Of a DNA stretch of 64,000 bases, positions 19,620-28,730 are shown in pieces. The stretch comes from Limimaricola cinnabarinus LL-001. GTDB taxonomy: Bacteria > Pseudomonadota > Alphaproteobacteria > Rhodobacterales > Rhodobacteraceae. The stretch's first letter is position 1. Every line of letters starts with the position of its first letter. A model generated the notes under the pieces. It made no database searches and was not told where the DNA came from. It saw only the letters and a list, made by a program, of their open reading frames with translations. Location of the stretch: assembly GCF_000466965.1 (NCBI RefSeq), contig NZ_BATB01000006.1, positions 1-64,000 on the forward strand, in the 5' to 3' direction. Position numbers and translations under genes: made by a program.

Positions 19620-20219
19620 ATGGGTCATGACCCCAAAGCGTTGAACCGTCGCGGCTTCATTGCCGCCACTGCCGCCTTCGGCGCGACCGTGCTGGCCAGC
19701 CCGGCGCTGGCCCTGTCCGGCTCCACCGAGATCGAAGGCGACATCTCGTCCTCCGTGAGCCGCAACGTCTCGAGCTTCCGCGCGCTCGACTGGCGGCCCT
19801 ATTTCGCCGATCTGCGCAACGGCGCGATCCTTGCCGATACCCAGAGCCGGGCCGTGCATTTCTGGAGCGCCGACGAGAGCATCTATCGGCTTTATCCCAG
19901 CTCGGTGCCGCTGACGCCCGACCTGACCCGTCTGGGCCGCACCGAGATCATCAAGAAGGTCGAGGGCCCCGACTGGCGCCCGACGCCCGAGATGCGCCAG
20001 CGCAACCCCGAATGGCCCGAATACATCCCCGCCGGTCCCGACAGCCCGCTGGGCAGCCATGCGATGTGGCTGACCTGGCAATACTACCGGATCCACGGCA
20101 CCCACGACACGCGCAAGATCGGGCGGCGTTCCTCGAATGGCTGCATCGGGCTCTACAACGAGCACATCGCCGAGCTGTTCTCGCTCTCGACCATCGGCAC
20201 GCAGGTCATGCTGATCTGA
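19620..20219 (+). CDS. Tat-exported L,D-transpeptidase
   Basis: A 199-residue YkuD-family enzyme. A Tat signal is visible at LNRRGFIAATAAFGATVLASPALAL (RRGF motif, then AxA cleavage). The catalytic pattern is IHGTHD and RRSSNGCIGLYNEHI, with the nucleophilic Cys following the SNG. ErfK/YbiS-type members attach lipoprotein to peptidoglycan or form 3-3 cross-links; the exact activity is inferred. An in-frame Met at 19590 is possible, but 19620 (MGHDPKALNRRG) gives the normal short n-region. It has its own strong terminator. Confidence 0.9.
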   Translation: MGHDPKALNRRGFIAATAAFGATVLASPALALSGSTEIEGDISSSVSRNVSSFRALDWRPYFADLRNGAILADTQSRAVHFWSADESIYRLYPSSVPLTPDLTRLGRTEIIKKVEGPDWRPTPEMRQRNPEWPEYIPAGPDSPLGSHAMWLTWQYYRIHGTHDTRKIGRRSSNGCIGLYNEHIAELFSLSTIGTQVMLI

Positions 20220-20241
20220 GATCGAATAGAGACGGATGCAG

Positions 20242-20269
20242 GAAGGGGGCCGCTGGGGCCCCCTTTTTC
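20242..20269 (+). terminator. Rho-independent terminator after L,D-transpeptidase gene
   Basis: AAGGGGG and its complement CCCCCTT form the stem around a GC-rich loop, followed by five T residues. It starts about 22 bases after the stop, and the complementary T-run could serve hemH from the other strand only weakly. Confidence 0.85.
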
Positions 20270-20272
20270 GTA

Positions 20273-21322
20273 TCAGATCCAGCCCGAGAGGTTCTCGCGG
20301 ATCACCCGTTCCAGCATGTCGATATGCTCGGGATGCTCGTTCAGGCAGGGAATGTAAGTGAAGCTCTCGCCGCCTGCATGTTCGAAACTCTCGCGGATCT
20401 CCTCGTTGATCTCTTCGAGCGTCTCGATGCAATCGGCCGAGAAGGCCGGGGCGCAGACCGAGATCCTGCGCGTACCCTCTTCCTTGGCGAGCCGCGCCAC
20501 CTCCTCGACGGTGTAGGGCTTGAGCCATTCCTCGCGCCCGAAGACCGACTGGAAGGTGTTCACCACCCGCGTCTCCTCCCAGCCCAGCGCGTCGCGCAGC
20601 AGCCGCGTCGTCTTCTGGCACTGGCAATGATAGGGGTCGCCCTCCAGCAGGTAGCGCTTGGGCAGCCCGTGATAGGAGCAGACCAGCACCTCGGGGCGGC
20701 TTTCGGGCGTCGGATGCGCGCGCCGCACCGAATTGGCCAGCGCCTCGATATAGTCGGGCCGGTCGAAATAGGGGTCCACCACCCGCGCGGTGGGCTGCCA
20801 CTTCTCCTTGGAAAGCGCCTTGAAGAAGGCGTCGTTGGCGGTGGCGGAGGTGGCGCCGGCATATTGCGGGTAGAGCGGGAAGAACAGGATCTTGCGGCAG
20901 CCGTTCTCGACCATGCGGCGCACCACCGACTTGGTCGAGGGATTGCCGTAGCGCATGCAGAACTCGACCTGCACTGCGTCGCCATGCTCTGCCTCGAAGC
21001 GAGCGCGCAACGCCTCGGTCTGGGCGCGGGTGATGGTCCTGAGCGGGCTCTCGTTCAACTCCTCGTTCCAGATCGAACGGTAGGCGGCGCCGGATTTCTG
21101 CGGCCGCTTCGACAGGATGATGCCCTGCAGGATCGGCTGCCAGATCAGCGGGTTGGTGTCGACGACGCGGCGATCGGAGAGGAATTCCGACAGGTAGCGC
21201 CGCATCGAGCGGTAATCGGTGCCGTCGGGCGTGCCGAGATTGGCCACGAGAATGCCGACGCGGGATTTCGGCAGCGCCGGGTGATCGGCGGGGGCATGGG
21301 TCGGTCGGGTCGCGTCGAGCAT
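20273..21322 (-). CDS. hemH: Ferrochelatase
   Basis: Inserts ferrous iron into protoporphyrin IX, the last step of heme synthesis, at the cytoplasmic membrane face. The 349-residue product shows GILVANLGTPD, the catalytic SYHGLPKRYLLEGDPYHCQCQKT with conserved His, and CAPAFSADCIETLEEI with the acidic face of the active site. The open frame begins at 21379, but MLDATRPTHAPADHP at 21322 is the more likely start. The gene converges with the L,D-transpeptidase gene; a small gap of about 115 bases separates it from the methyltransferase on the same strand. Confidence 0.97.
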   Translation of the reverse strand: MLDATRPTHAPADHPALPKSRVGILVANLGTPDGTDYRSMRRYLSEFLSDRRVVDTNPLIWQPILQGIILSKRPQKSGAAYRSIWNEELNESPLRTITRAQTEALRARFEAEHGDAVQVEFCMRYGNPSTKSVVRRMVENGCRKILFFPLYPQYAGATSATANDAFFKALSKEKWQPTARVVDPYFDRPDYIEALANSVRRAHPTPESRPEVLVCSYHGLPKRYLLEGDPYHCQCQKTTRLLRDALGWEETRVVNTFQSVFGREEWLKPYTVEEVARLAKEEGTRRISVCAPAFSADCIETLEEINEEIRESFEHAGGESFTYIPCLNEHPEHIDMLERVIRENLSGWI

Positions 21323-21437
21323 CGTCTGTCCTCGGGGCTGCAGCAGTCTTTGGGTATGTCGAGAGTAAGGTAGCGGCAACGCGGGGCCGGCAACCGGTTC
21401 GCGCGCCGGTGCAGCCTCGCGGTCCCGCGGTTCGGGG

Positions 21438-22277
21438 TCAATCGGCGCTATCGTCGCGGGCGCGGCGCAGAGCCTCTTCGAGGCTTCGGGTCGCGGAGCC
21501 CGGTCGCAAGGGCTGGGGTTGATCGGCGGAAGGGGCCCAGCCGGTAAGGGTGATCACCTCGAAGCGGGCGCCCACGCGGCCATCGGGGCGTGCGCTGGTC
21601 TCGGCATGGAGCCGCGCCGCCTCGGCCAGAACGGCGCGGCGCGTCGGGCGGCGCAGGCGGTGCGCCATCGCGTTGCTCTCGCCCATGGCCCGCAGATCGC
21701 GCATCAGGTGGAACGGCGTCTCGTAGCTGACATCATAGGGCGTGCCGTCCGCCACGGGGAGCGCCAGCCCCGCGCGCTGTAGGAGCGCGCCGAGATCGCG
21801 GATCTCGCCCATCGGGGCCACTCGGGGCGAAAGCCCCCCCGTGACGGCGGTTTCGGCGGCGGTGAGGGCGGCGCGCAGATCGGCCAGCGTCTCGCCGCCG
21901 AACAGCGTCGCGATCAAAAGCCCGTCGGGACGCAGCGCCCGGGCGCATTGAATCAACTGGCCGATGGGGTCCTCGGCCCAGTGAAGCGCCAGCGCGTGGA
22001 TCACGAGATCCTGCGAGGCGGGAACGAGATCGAGCGTCTCGGCATCGGCCACGATCCGGGCCCGCGGCAGGCGCGCGGCCCACAGATCGGGCCAGGGCGT
22101 GACCACGGACACGTCTTTAAAGGATCGGTTAACCTCGGCGATCCTATCCTCGATGTCGTCGGCCACGGCCTCCTGCAGGAACAGGGCCGGATCGCGCGCG
22201 GCGCGGGCGCGGTGCCGGGCAAGGGCGCGGCGGTCGAACAGGGCGGGGCGCTGGGCCGTGGTCTGGGTCTGTGACAT
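21438..22277 (-). CDS. SAM-dependent methyltransferase-like protein (BioC/NDUFAF5 type)
   Basis: A 279-residue protein with the C-terminal half of a class I methyltransferase: ALALHWAEDPIGQLIQCARALRPDGLLIATLFGGETL and the later RDLRAMGESNA. Relatives in mitochondria and alphaproteobacteria include NDUFAF5, which hydroxylates an arginine of complex I, and BioC of biotin synthesis. The usual glycine-rich SAM loop is not obvious where expected (around VSVVTPWPDLW), so catalysis or cofactor use may be altered. The start is placed at MSQTQTT (22277); the frame is open to 22301. It is divergent from comF with almost no spacer. Confidence 0.78.
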   Translation of the reverse strand: MSQTQTTAQRPALFDRRALARHRARAARDPALFLQEAVADDIEDRIAEVNRSFKDVSVVTPWPDLWAARLPRARIVADAETLDLVPASQDLVIHALALHWAEDPIGQLIQCARALRPDGLLIATLFGGETLADLRAALTAAETAVTGGLSPRVAPMGEIRDLGALLQRAGLALPVADGTPYDVSYETPFHLMRDLRAMGESNAMAHRLRRPTRRAVLAEAARLHAETSARPDGRVGARFEVITLTGWAPSADQPQPLRPGSATRSLEEALRRARDDSAD

Positions 22278-22299
22278 GCGCCCGAGATAGGGGTCCAGC

Positions 22300-23019
22300 A
22301 TGGGAATGCAAAGCGTCCTGAGGGCGATCTACCCCGCCGCCTGCATGGGCTGCGGCGAAATGACCGAGGAGGATTTCGCGCTTTGCGGCGCCTGCTGGCG
22401 CGACACGCCGTTTCTGGGCGGGGCGATGTGCGGGTTCTGCGCCCGGCCCCTGCCGGGAGAGGCCGAGCCGGGGCTGGTTTGCGACGCCTGCATGTCAGCT
22501 CCGCCGCCATGGTCGCAGGGCCGGGCGGTGCTGCGCTACCGCGACGGCGCGCGGCGGCTGGTGCTGGGGCTCAAGCATGGCGACCGCACCGATCTCGCCG
22601 CGCCGATGGCGCTCTGGATGGCGCGGGCAGTGGCGGATCTGGCGCGGCCCGACATGCTAGTGGTGCCGGTGCCGCTGCACCGGTCGCGGCTCTGGCGGCG
22701 ACGCTACAACCAGTCGGCGCTGCTGGCCGCGGGGGTCGCCCGCGCGCTGGGCTGCGCGCATGGGCCCGACGCGCTCTGGCGGCACCGCCCCACCGCCTCG
22801 CTCGGCGGCCAGGACGCCGAGGCCCGCCGCGCGACGCTCGATGGCGCGATCCGGGCGCATCCGCGGCGCGGGGCCGGGATGCGGGGGCGGGCGGTGCTCA
22901 TCGTCGATGACGTGCTGACCTCTGGCGCCACGCTCACCGCCTGCGCGCAGGCCGCCCGCGCGGCGGGTGCGGCACAGATATACGTCGCGGCACTGGCCCG
23001 CGCGGCCCCGGACCCCTAG
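22300..23019 (+). CDS. ComF family protein (phosphoribosyltransferase domain)
   Basis: A 239-residue ComF/GntX-type protein. A putative zinc-binding N-terminus holds the pairs CMGCGE, CGAC, CGFC and CDAC; the C-terminal phosphoribosyltransferase fold contains the PRPP motif VLIVDDVLTSGATLTAC. ComF supports DNA uptake in competent bacteria, and other members have roles in sugar metabolism or unknown functions. No competence genes are adjacent. ATG 22300 and ATG 22306 are both possible starts. Confidence 0.92.
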   Translation: MGMQSVLRAIYPAACMGCGEMTEEDFALCGACWRDTPFLGGAMCGFCARPLPGEAEPGLVCDACMSAPPPWSQGRAVLRYRDGARRLVLGLKHGDRTDLAAPMALWMARAVADLARPDMLVVPVPLHRSRLWRRRYNQSALLAAGVARALGCAHGPDALWRHRPTASLGGQDAEARRATLDGAIRAHPRRGAGMRGRAVLIVDDVLTSGATLTACAQAARAAGAAQIYVAALARAAPDP

Positions 23020-23053
23020 ATCAGGGGAAACCACTCATGTACCGGAGGCCTTG

Positions 23054-23323
23054 ATGCCCGACGCGACCCCACAGATCGAAATCTACACCTCGCCCACCTG
23101 CGGCTATTGCCACGCCGCCAAGCGGCTGCTGGCGCAAAAGGGCGTCTCCTATACCGAGATCGACGTCGTGGCCGCGCCCCAGCGCCGCGCCGAGATGACG
23201 CAGCGCGCCAATGGCGGGCGCACTGTGCCGCAGATCTTCATCGGCGACACCCATGTCGGCGGTTATGACGACATGGCGCTGCTCGACCGGCGCGGCGGTC
23301 TCGACCCCTTGCTGGGCAAGTGA
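23054..23323 (+). CDS. grxC: Glutaredoxin 3
   Basis: An 89-residue glutaredoxin. The dithiol active site CGYC lies in YTSPTCGYCHAAKRLL, followed by the cis-proline TVPQIFIG and the GSH-binding GGYDDM. It reduces disulfides and glutathione mixed disulfides in the cytoplasm. The ATG at 23054 follows a GGAGG site. The next gene overlaps its end by four bases (GTGA), so the two are translated together. Glutaredoxin next to a nitrilase-family gene, downstream of comF, is a common alphaproteobacterial order. Confidence 0.95.
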   Translation: MPDATPQIEIYTSPTCGYCHAAKRLLAQKGVSYTEIDVVAAPQRRAEMTQRANGGRTVPQIFIGDTHVGGYDDMALLDRRGGLDPLLGK

Positions 23324-24156
23324 TCCGCGCCGCGCTCCTGCAACTTACCGCCTCGGACGATCCCGCGCGCAACCTCTCGATCTTGCGCGGGATGGTCCGC
23401 GACGCGGTGGCGCAGGGCGCAAAGCTGATCTGCACGCCCGAGGTCAGCAACTGCGTCTCGGCCAGCCGGGCGAGGCAGCTTGAGGTTCTGTGCCATGAGG
23501 CGGAGGATCCGATGCTGGCGGCCATGCGCGAGGAGGCGGCAAAGGCCGGGGTCTGGCTGGCGCTGGGCTCGGTCGCGGTCAGGACCGACGAGGCCGACGG
23601 GCGCTTTGCCAACCGGTCGCTGCTGATCGGCCCGGACGGGGCGGTCCATTCGCGCTACGACAAGATCCACATGTTCGACGTCGAGGTGAGCGCAACCGAG
23701 ACCTACCGCGAATCCGCCGGCTACCGGCCCGGCGACCGCGCGGTGCTGGCCCGGACGCCGCTGGCCGCAATCGGTCTGAGCATCTGCTACGACCTCCGGT
23801 TTCCGCAACTCTACCGGGCGCTTGCACAGGCCGGGGCCGAGATCCTGTTGGTGCCCAGCGCCTTTTCTCCGGTTACCGGCGCCGCGCATTGGGAAACGCT
23901 GCTGCGCGCCCGGGCGATCGAGACGGGGTCCTTCGTGCTCGCCGCCGCGCAGACCGGGCGGCACGCCGCGACCGAGGGGCGGGCGCGCGAGACATGGGGC
24001 CATAGCCTCGCGGTGGACCCGTGGGGCGCGGTGATCGTCGATGCCGGTACGGCAACCGGCATCACCATCGTTGATCTGGACCTCGCCGAAGTGGCACAAG
24101 CGAGACGGCGGGTGCCCTCGCTCGCGCATGATCGCCCTTATGATGGACCCGCATGA
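23320..24156 (+). CDS. Carbon-nitrogen hydrolase (Nit1/Nit2-like)
   Basis: A 278-residue nitrilase-superfamily amidase. The catalytic triad is visible as Glu in TPEVSN, Lys in SRYDKIHMFDV and Cys in SICYDLRFP. Close relatives (Nit1, Nit2) remove deaminated glutathione or omega-amides such as alpha-ketoglutaramate; specificity here is inferred. It starts with GTG at 23320 inside the grxC 3' end and ends with an ATGA overlap on marR. Coupling with glutaredoxin fits a role in glutathione-related repair. Confidence 0.93.
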   Translation: MIRAALLQLTASDDPARNLSILRGMVRDAVAQGAKLICTPEVSNCVSASRARQLEVLCHEAEDPMLAAMREEAAKAGVWLALGSVAVRTDEADGRFANRSLLIGPDGAVHSRYDKIHMFDVEVSATETYRESAGYRPGDRAVLARTPLAAIGLSICYDLRFPQLYRALAQAGAEILLVPSAFSPVTGAAHWETLLRARAIETGSFVLAAAQTGRHAATEGRARETWGHSLAVDPWGAVIVDAGTATGITIVDLDLAEVAQARRRVPSLAHDRPYDGPA

Positions 24157-24594
24157 GCCAGCCTGTCGACAACCTCGCCATCACGCTGTTCAGCGAGATT
24201 CTGGCCGTCGACCAGCTGGCGCGCAACACCATGTCCAAGGTGCTGCCCAAGGGCATGGAGCTGTCGCATTTCTCGGTGCTGAACCACCTCGCCTTTTCGG
24301 GGACCGAACGCAGTCCGGCGCAACTCGCCAAGACGTTCCACCTGACGCGCGGGGCGATGACCAACACGCTGGGCAAGCTCGAATGGGCGGGCTGGGTGCA
24401 TATCCGCCCCGACTGGGACGACGCGCGCCGCAAGATGGTGGCGATCAGCCTGCCGGGTTTGAGGCGCGCAATGCCGCCGTGGCCGCGATCACGCCGATCG
24501 TTGCGAGGTGGTCGAGCGGGTCGGGGCCGAGCGCGCCCGCGCGGCGCTTCCGGTGCTGCGCGAGCTCAGGCTTCGGCTCTCGGACGTGGACTAG
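24153..24594 (+). CDS. MarR family transcriptional regulator, twice frameshifted
   Basis: A winged-helix regulator of about 148 residues. The N-terminal frame reads MSQPVDNLAITLFSEI, then LSHFSVLNHLAF and the recognition part QLAKTFHLTRGAMTNTLGKLEWAGWV with the wing RPDWDDARRKMVAIS. After that the frame is lost: adding one C in 24449-24450 restores PAGFEARNAAVAAITPIV, and one more near 24504 restores EVVERVGAERARAALPVLRELRLRL ending at TAG 24592-24594. The C-terminal helices restored this way are the dimerisation arm expected of MarR. It overlaps the nitrilase gene by ATGA. Confidence 0.85.
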
Positions 24595-24616
24595 AGCGTC
24601 ACCCGCTAGGCCATGA

Positions 24617-25384
24617 TCAGAGCGTGATCCGCTCGGGCCGCAGGCTCGAAGTGACGTAGTTCACCGACAGGTCGCGCTCCGACAGCGACCAGCTCCAGGA
24701 GATCGGGTTGAATACCATGCCCTTGCGGTCCACCGGCGCCAGCCCGGCGCGTTTGAGCAGGTCGTAAAGCTCGTCGGGGGTGATGAACTTCTTCCAGTCA
24801 TGCGTGCCCTTGGGCAGCCAGCGCATCACCCATTCCGCCCCGAGGATCGCTATGCCGAAGCTCTTGGCGTTGCGGTTGAGGGTCGAGCAGATGTGCAGCC
24901 CGCCGGGGCGCAGCAGGTCGTGACAGGCGGTGAGATAGTCGATCGGCGAGGCGACGTGCTCGACCACCTCCATGTTGAGGACCACGTCGAACCGCTCTCC
25001 CGCCGCCGCCATGTCCTCGGCAGTGGTGTGGCGGTAGTCGATCTCGAGGCCCGACTGCTCGGCATGGAGCCGCGCCACGGGAATGTTGCGCGCCGCCGCG
25101 TCCGCGCCGATCACCTCTGCGCCGAGCCGGGCCATCGGTTCGCACAATAGCCCGCCGCCGCAGCCGATATCGAGCAGGCGCAGCCCCTCGAAGGGCCTGT
25201 TCCGGGACAGATCGCGATCGAACTGCGCCGCGATCTGGTCGGTGATGTAGCCCAGCCGACAGGGGTTGAGCATGTGCAACGGCTTGAACTTGCCGGTCTC
25301 GTCCCACCATTCGGCGGCCATCGCCTCGAACTTGGCGACCTCCTGCGCATCGACGGTGGAGCGGGCGGGGTCGGTCTGCGGCAT
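24617..25384 (-). CDS. ubiG: Ubiquinone biosynthesis O-methyltransferase
   Basis: Catalyses both O-methylation steps of ubiquinone synthesis. The 255-residue product opens [32 protein letters not shown], a UbiG hallmark, followed by the SAM loop [11 protein letters not shown] (motif I), NMEVVEHV and TLNRNAKSF. The start at [11 protein letters not shown] (25384) was preferred over upstream Met residues. It is divergent from pip by about 65 bases that presumably carry both promoters. Confidence 0.96.
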   Translation of the reverse strand: MPQTDPARSTVDAQEVAKFEAMAAEWWDETGKFKPLHMLNPCRLGYITDQIAAQFDRDLSRNRPFEGLRLLDIGCGGGLLCEPMARLGAEVIGADAAARNIPVARLHAEQSGLEIDYRHTTAEDMAAAGERFDVVLNMEVVEHVASPIDYLTACHDLLRPGGLHICSTLNRNAKSFGIAILGAEWVMRWLPKGTHDWKKFITPDELYDLLKRAGLAPVDRKGMVFNPISWSWSLSERDLSVNYVTSSLRPERITL

Positions 25385-25448
25385 GGTTTCGATCCTTCTT
25401 CGTCGCGGGCGGGTGACGGCGTGGTGCTTGTGCCTATATAGGTCGGGC

Positions 25449-26440
25449 ATGGACAAGGTCTCAGGTCACCGCCGCGCCATCGCGCATCTTCATCCCCCCG
25501 TCGAGCCCTTCGACCAGCGCATGGTCGAGGTGGGCGATGGGCACCGGATCTATGTCGAGCAATGTGGCAACCCGGACGGCAAGCCGGTGGTGGTGCTGCA
25601 TGGCGGTCCGGGCGGCGGATGCAGCCCAGCGATGCGGCGCTATTTCGACGCCTCGGCCTGGCGCATCATCCTGTTCGACCAGCGCGGCTGCGGCCGCTCG
25701 CGGCCCCATGCCAGCGTCGAGGCCAACACGACGTGGCACCTCGTCTCGGACATGGAGCATATCCGCGAGATGCTCGGGATCGAGCAATGGGTGCTGTTCG
25801 GGGGCTCATGGGGCGCGACATTGGCGCTGATCTACGCGCAGACCCACCCCGAGCGGGCCGCGGCACTGATCCTGCGCGGCGTGTTCCTGATGACCGAGGC
25901 CGAGCTGCAATGGTTCTATGGCGGCGGCGCGGGACAGTTCTGGCCCGAGTTGTGGGAGCGGTTCACCGCGCCGATCCCTCAGGCCGAGCATGACGACCTG
26001 ATCGCCGCCTATCACCGGCGGCTGTTTTCGGGCGATGCAGGCTGCGAGTTGCGCCATGCGAGAAGCTGGGCCTCGTGGGAGAACGCCTTGGCCTCGATCG
26101 ACAATGACGGGCCGCTGGGCGACGGTCCGGCTGAATATGCCCGCGCCTTCTCGCGGCTCGAGAACCACTACTTCCACAATCGCGGCTTTCTCGCACCGGG
26201 GCAGGGCATCCTCGAACGGATGGACCGGATCGCGCAGATCCCGGGGCTGATCGTTCAGGGGCGCTATGACATGATCTGCCCGCCTCCGGGGCGCACCGGC
26301 TGTCAGCACTCTGGCCTGCCGCGCGGCTCAAGATGATTCCCCGTGCGGGTCATGCGCTGTCCGAGCCGGGCATCTCGGCCGAACTGGTGCGCGCGACCGA
26401 CGCGCTGGGCCGTGGCAACGAGGGGCCGATCTTCGGCTGA
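25449..26440 (+). CDS. pip: Prolyl aminopeptidase, frameshifted near the C-terminus
   Basis: Removes N-terminal proline from peptides; alpha/beta-hydrolase fold, cytoplasmic. Visible are HGGPGGGCS (oxyanion), [11 protein letters not shown], the nucleophile elbow [10 protein letters not shown] and the Asp region GRYDMICPP. The long frame then ends early without the catalytic His; adding one G in the run 26288-26291 gives [15 protein letters not shown] and [10 protein letters not shown], supplying the His, and ends at TGA 26438-26440. With the base restored the length is about 330 residues, normal for the family. I treat it as intact. Confidence 0.93.
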
Positions 26441-26576
26441 GCGACGCAAGGTAATCTTCACAAGGCTTTACAGCTCCCCAAGCTTCGCTAACCTGAAGTC
26501 AATCAAGAAGGTGCGGAACCGCACCAGAGCGGCCCATGTCCCGGGCCACAGGGGAGACTTCGACAGCTTGGGGAGC

Positions 26577-27561
26577 GTGATACGCATCGTCCTGCAGCGT
26601 CTGGCGCTTGGCCTTCTGACGCTGCTCATCGTCTCGGCGGTGATCTTCGGCGCGGTGAACCTGCTTCCCGGCGATTTTGCGCAGGCCGTGCTGGGCCAGT
26701 CCGCGACGCCCGAGGCGGTCACGGCGATCCGCACCCAACTCGGCCTCGATCAGCCACTACCGGTCCGCTACGTGCAATGGCTCTGGGACGCGGCGCGCGG
26801 TGATCTCGGGGTCAGCTTCGCACAGGCCAACTTCGCGAGCTTCACCGGGCGGGTGGACCCCTCGGCCACCGTGCTGGCGCAGATCGCGCCGCGTTTTGCC
26901 AACACCATGTTCCTCGCGGGCGTGACGGCGGCCATCGCCGTGCCGATGGCGGTGGGTCTGGGCATCCTCGCCGCGCTGTGGCGCGATACCGCCTTCGACA
27001 AGGGCGCCAACATCGCGACGCTGTCCTCGATCTCAAGCCCCGAATTTTTTTCTGGCCTATATCCTGATCCTGCTGTTTGCGGTGGTGAACCCGGTGCTAC
27101 CCTCGCTGTCGAACATCTTTCCCGGCATGAGCTTTGGCGAAAGGCTGGAAAAGACCCTGCTTCCTGCTCTGACGCTGACGCTGGTGGTCACCGCGCACAT
27201 GATGCGCATGACCCGCGCCGCGATCCTCAACCTGATGGCGCAGCCCTATATCGAGATGGCGCGGCTCAAGGGGATGCGGCCCCTGCGGGTGATCTGGCGA
27301 CACGCGCTCCCGAACGCGCTGGCCCCCATCGTCAACGTGGTGGCGCTCAACCTCGCCTATCTTGTCACCGGCGTCGTCGTGGTTGAGGTGGTCTTCGTTT
27401 ATCCCGGCATCGGCCAGCTCTTCGTCGACAGCGTGAAGCTGCGCGACATCCCTGTGGTGCAGGCCTGCTGCCTGATCTTTGCGGCGGCCTATATCTTGCT
27501 GAACCTCACCGCCGACATCCTGTCGATCATCTCGAACCCGCGTCTGAGGCACCCCAAATGA
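26577..27561 (+). CDS. Peptide-type ABC transporter permease (DppB-like), frameshifted
   Basis: The first permease of a DppBCDF-type importer. A GTG at 26577 with GGGGAG upstream opens VIRIVLQRLALGLLTLLIVSAVIFG, the usual first helix, then GQSATPEAVTAIRTQLGLDQPL. The frame breaks at SSPEFF: a run of seven T (27045-27051) appears to have one base too many; with six T it continues LAYILILLFAVVNPVLPS into the second half. That half holds the EAA-type loop with YIEMARLKGMRPLRVIWRHALPNAL. This is the only apparent insertion among the indels in this window. The stop overlaps the next gene by ATGA. Confidence 0.9.
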
Positions 27562-28730
27562 GTCTCTGGATCTGGGCCATCGGCGCGCTCGCCGCCATCG
27601 CGGCGCTGGCATGGATCGGCCTCTGTGTGGCGCGCAGGCTGAGCGGCAACGCGCCGCGCTACCGCGACATGTCCTATGGCGTGGCCTTCGGCTACGCGCT
27701 GGCGCTCGCCGCTATCGCGGGCGGGGTCTGGCTCTGGATGAAGCCGGGTGCCGTCTATTTCCGCTGGGCGGTGATGGGCTTTTTCCTCTGCGCCGCCGCG
27801 GCCTTCGTCTTTCGCCTTGCGGGGCGGCATCTGGGGCCGGAGCGGTTGAGGCGGCAGTTTCGCAAGATGCCGCTGACGGCGGCCTTCGGCATCCTCGTGA
27901 TCCTCATCTATGCCATCGTCGCGATCTTTGCCGCGTGGATCGCCCCCTACGGACAGGAGGCGGTGCTGGGTGCTGCCAACGTGGTGCCGGGCGGCGACCC
28001 GGCGATGGGCGGCGATCCGGCCTTTCCGCTGGGCACCGACCGGATCGGGCGCGACATCCTCTCGCGGCTCATCTACGGCGCGCAGAACACCGTGGGGCTG
28101 GCCTTCGCGACGACGCTGCTGGCGTTCCTTCTCGGCGGCTCGCTGGGGCTTCTGGCCGCCGTCGTGGGTGGCTGGCTCGATCAGGTGCTGAGCCGCGGCG
28201 TCGATGTGCTGATGGCGATCCCCTCGCTCATTTTCGCGCTTTTGCTGCTCACCATCGCGAGCGTCTGGGCCGACGGGGCGCGCGGGCTGATGACGCTCTA
28301 CATGGTGCTGATCATCGCGGTGATCGACAGCACGCGGGTGTTCCGCCTCTCCCGCTCGGTCGGCATCGGGATCGTGGTGATGGATTACGTCGAGGCCGCC
28401 AAGCTGCGCGGCGAGGGCATGGGGCATCTGGTGTTCCGCGAAATCCTGCCCAATGCCATGGCGCCGCTTCTGGCCGAGTTCGGGCTGCGGTTCTGCTTCG
28501 TGTTCCTGACCATCGCCTCGCTCTCGTTCCTTGGCGTCGGCATCCAGCCGCCGCTGGCGGATTGGGGCACCATGGTCCGCGACCTCGCGCAGTTCATCAA
28601 CTTCGCGGCCTTCGCGCCGATGGTGGCGCTGGCGCCGCTCCTGCCGGCGCTGGCCATTGCGATCCTGACCGTGGGGGTGAACTTCGTCGTGGACTGGATG
28701 CTGCACCGCGCCTCGGGGCTGAAATCGTGA
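27558..28730 (+). CDS. Peptide-type ABC transporter permease (DppC-like) with extra N-terminal membrane segments
   Basis: A 390-residue permease, about 90 residues longer than a usual DppC. Residues 1-100 hold extra hydrophobic segments (IWAIGALAAIAALAWIGLCV, an Ala-rich one near 48-60 and YFRWAVMGFFLCAAAAFVF), before the conserved core that begins with FRKMPLTAAFGILVILIYAIVAIFAAWIAPY. GTDRIGRDILSRLIYG and the EAA loop VEAAKLRGEGMGHLVFREILPNA are present. The extension is seen in some alphaproteobacterial and rhizobial transporters. It is coupled to both neighbours by four-base overlaps. Confidence 0.9.
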   Translation: MSLWIWAIGALAAIAALAWIGLCVARRLSGNAPRYRDMSYGVAFGYALALAAIAGGVWLWMKPGAVYFRWAVMGFFLCAAAAFVFRLAGRHLGPERLRRQFRKMPLTAAFGILVILIYAIVAIFAAWIAPYGQEAVLGAANVVPGGDPAMGGDPAFPLGTDRIGRDILSRLIYGAQNTVGLAFATTLLAFLLGGSLGLLAAVVGGWLDQVLSRGVDVLMAIPSLIFALLLLTIASVWADGARGLMTLYMVLIIAVIDSTRVFRLSRSVGIGIVVMDYVEAAKLRGEGMGHLVFREILPNAMAPLLAEFGLRFCFVFLTIASLSFLGVGIQPPLADWGTMVRDLAQFINFAAFAPMVALAPLLPALAIAILTVGVNFVVDWMLHRASGLKS

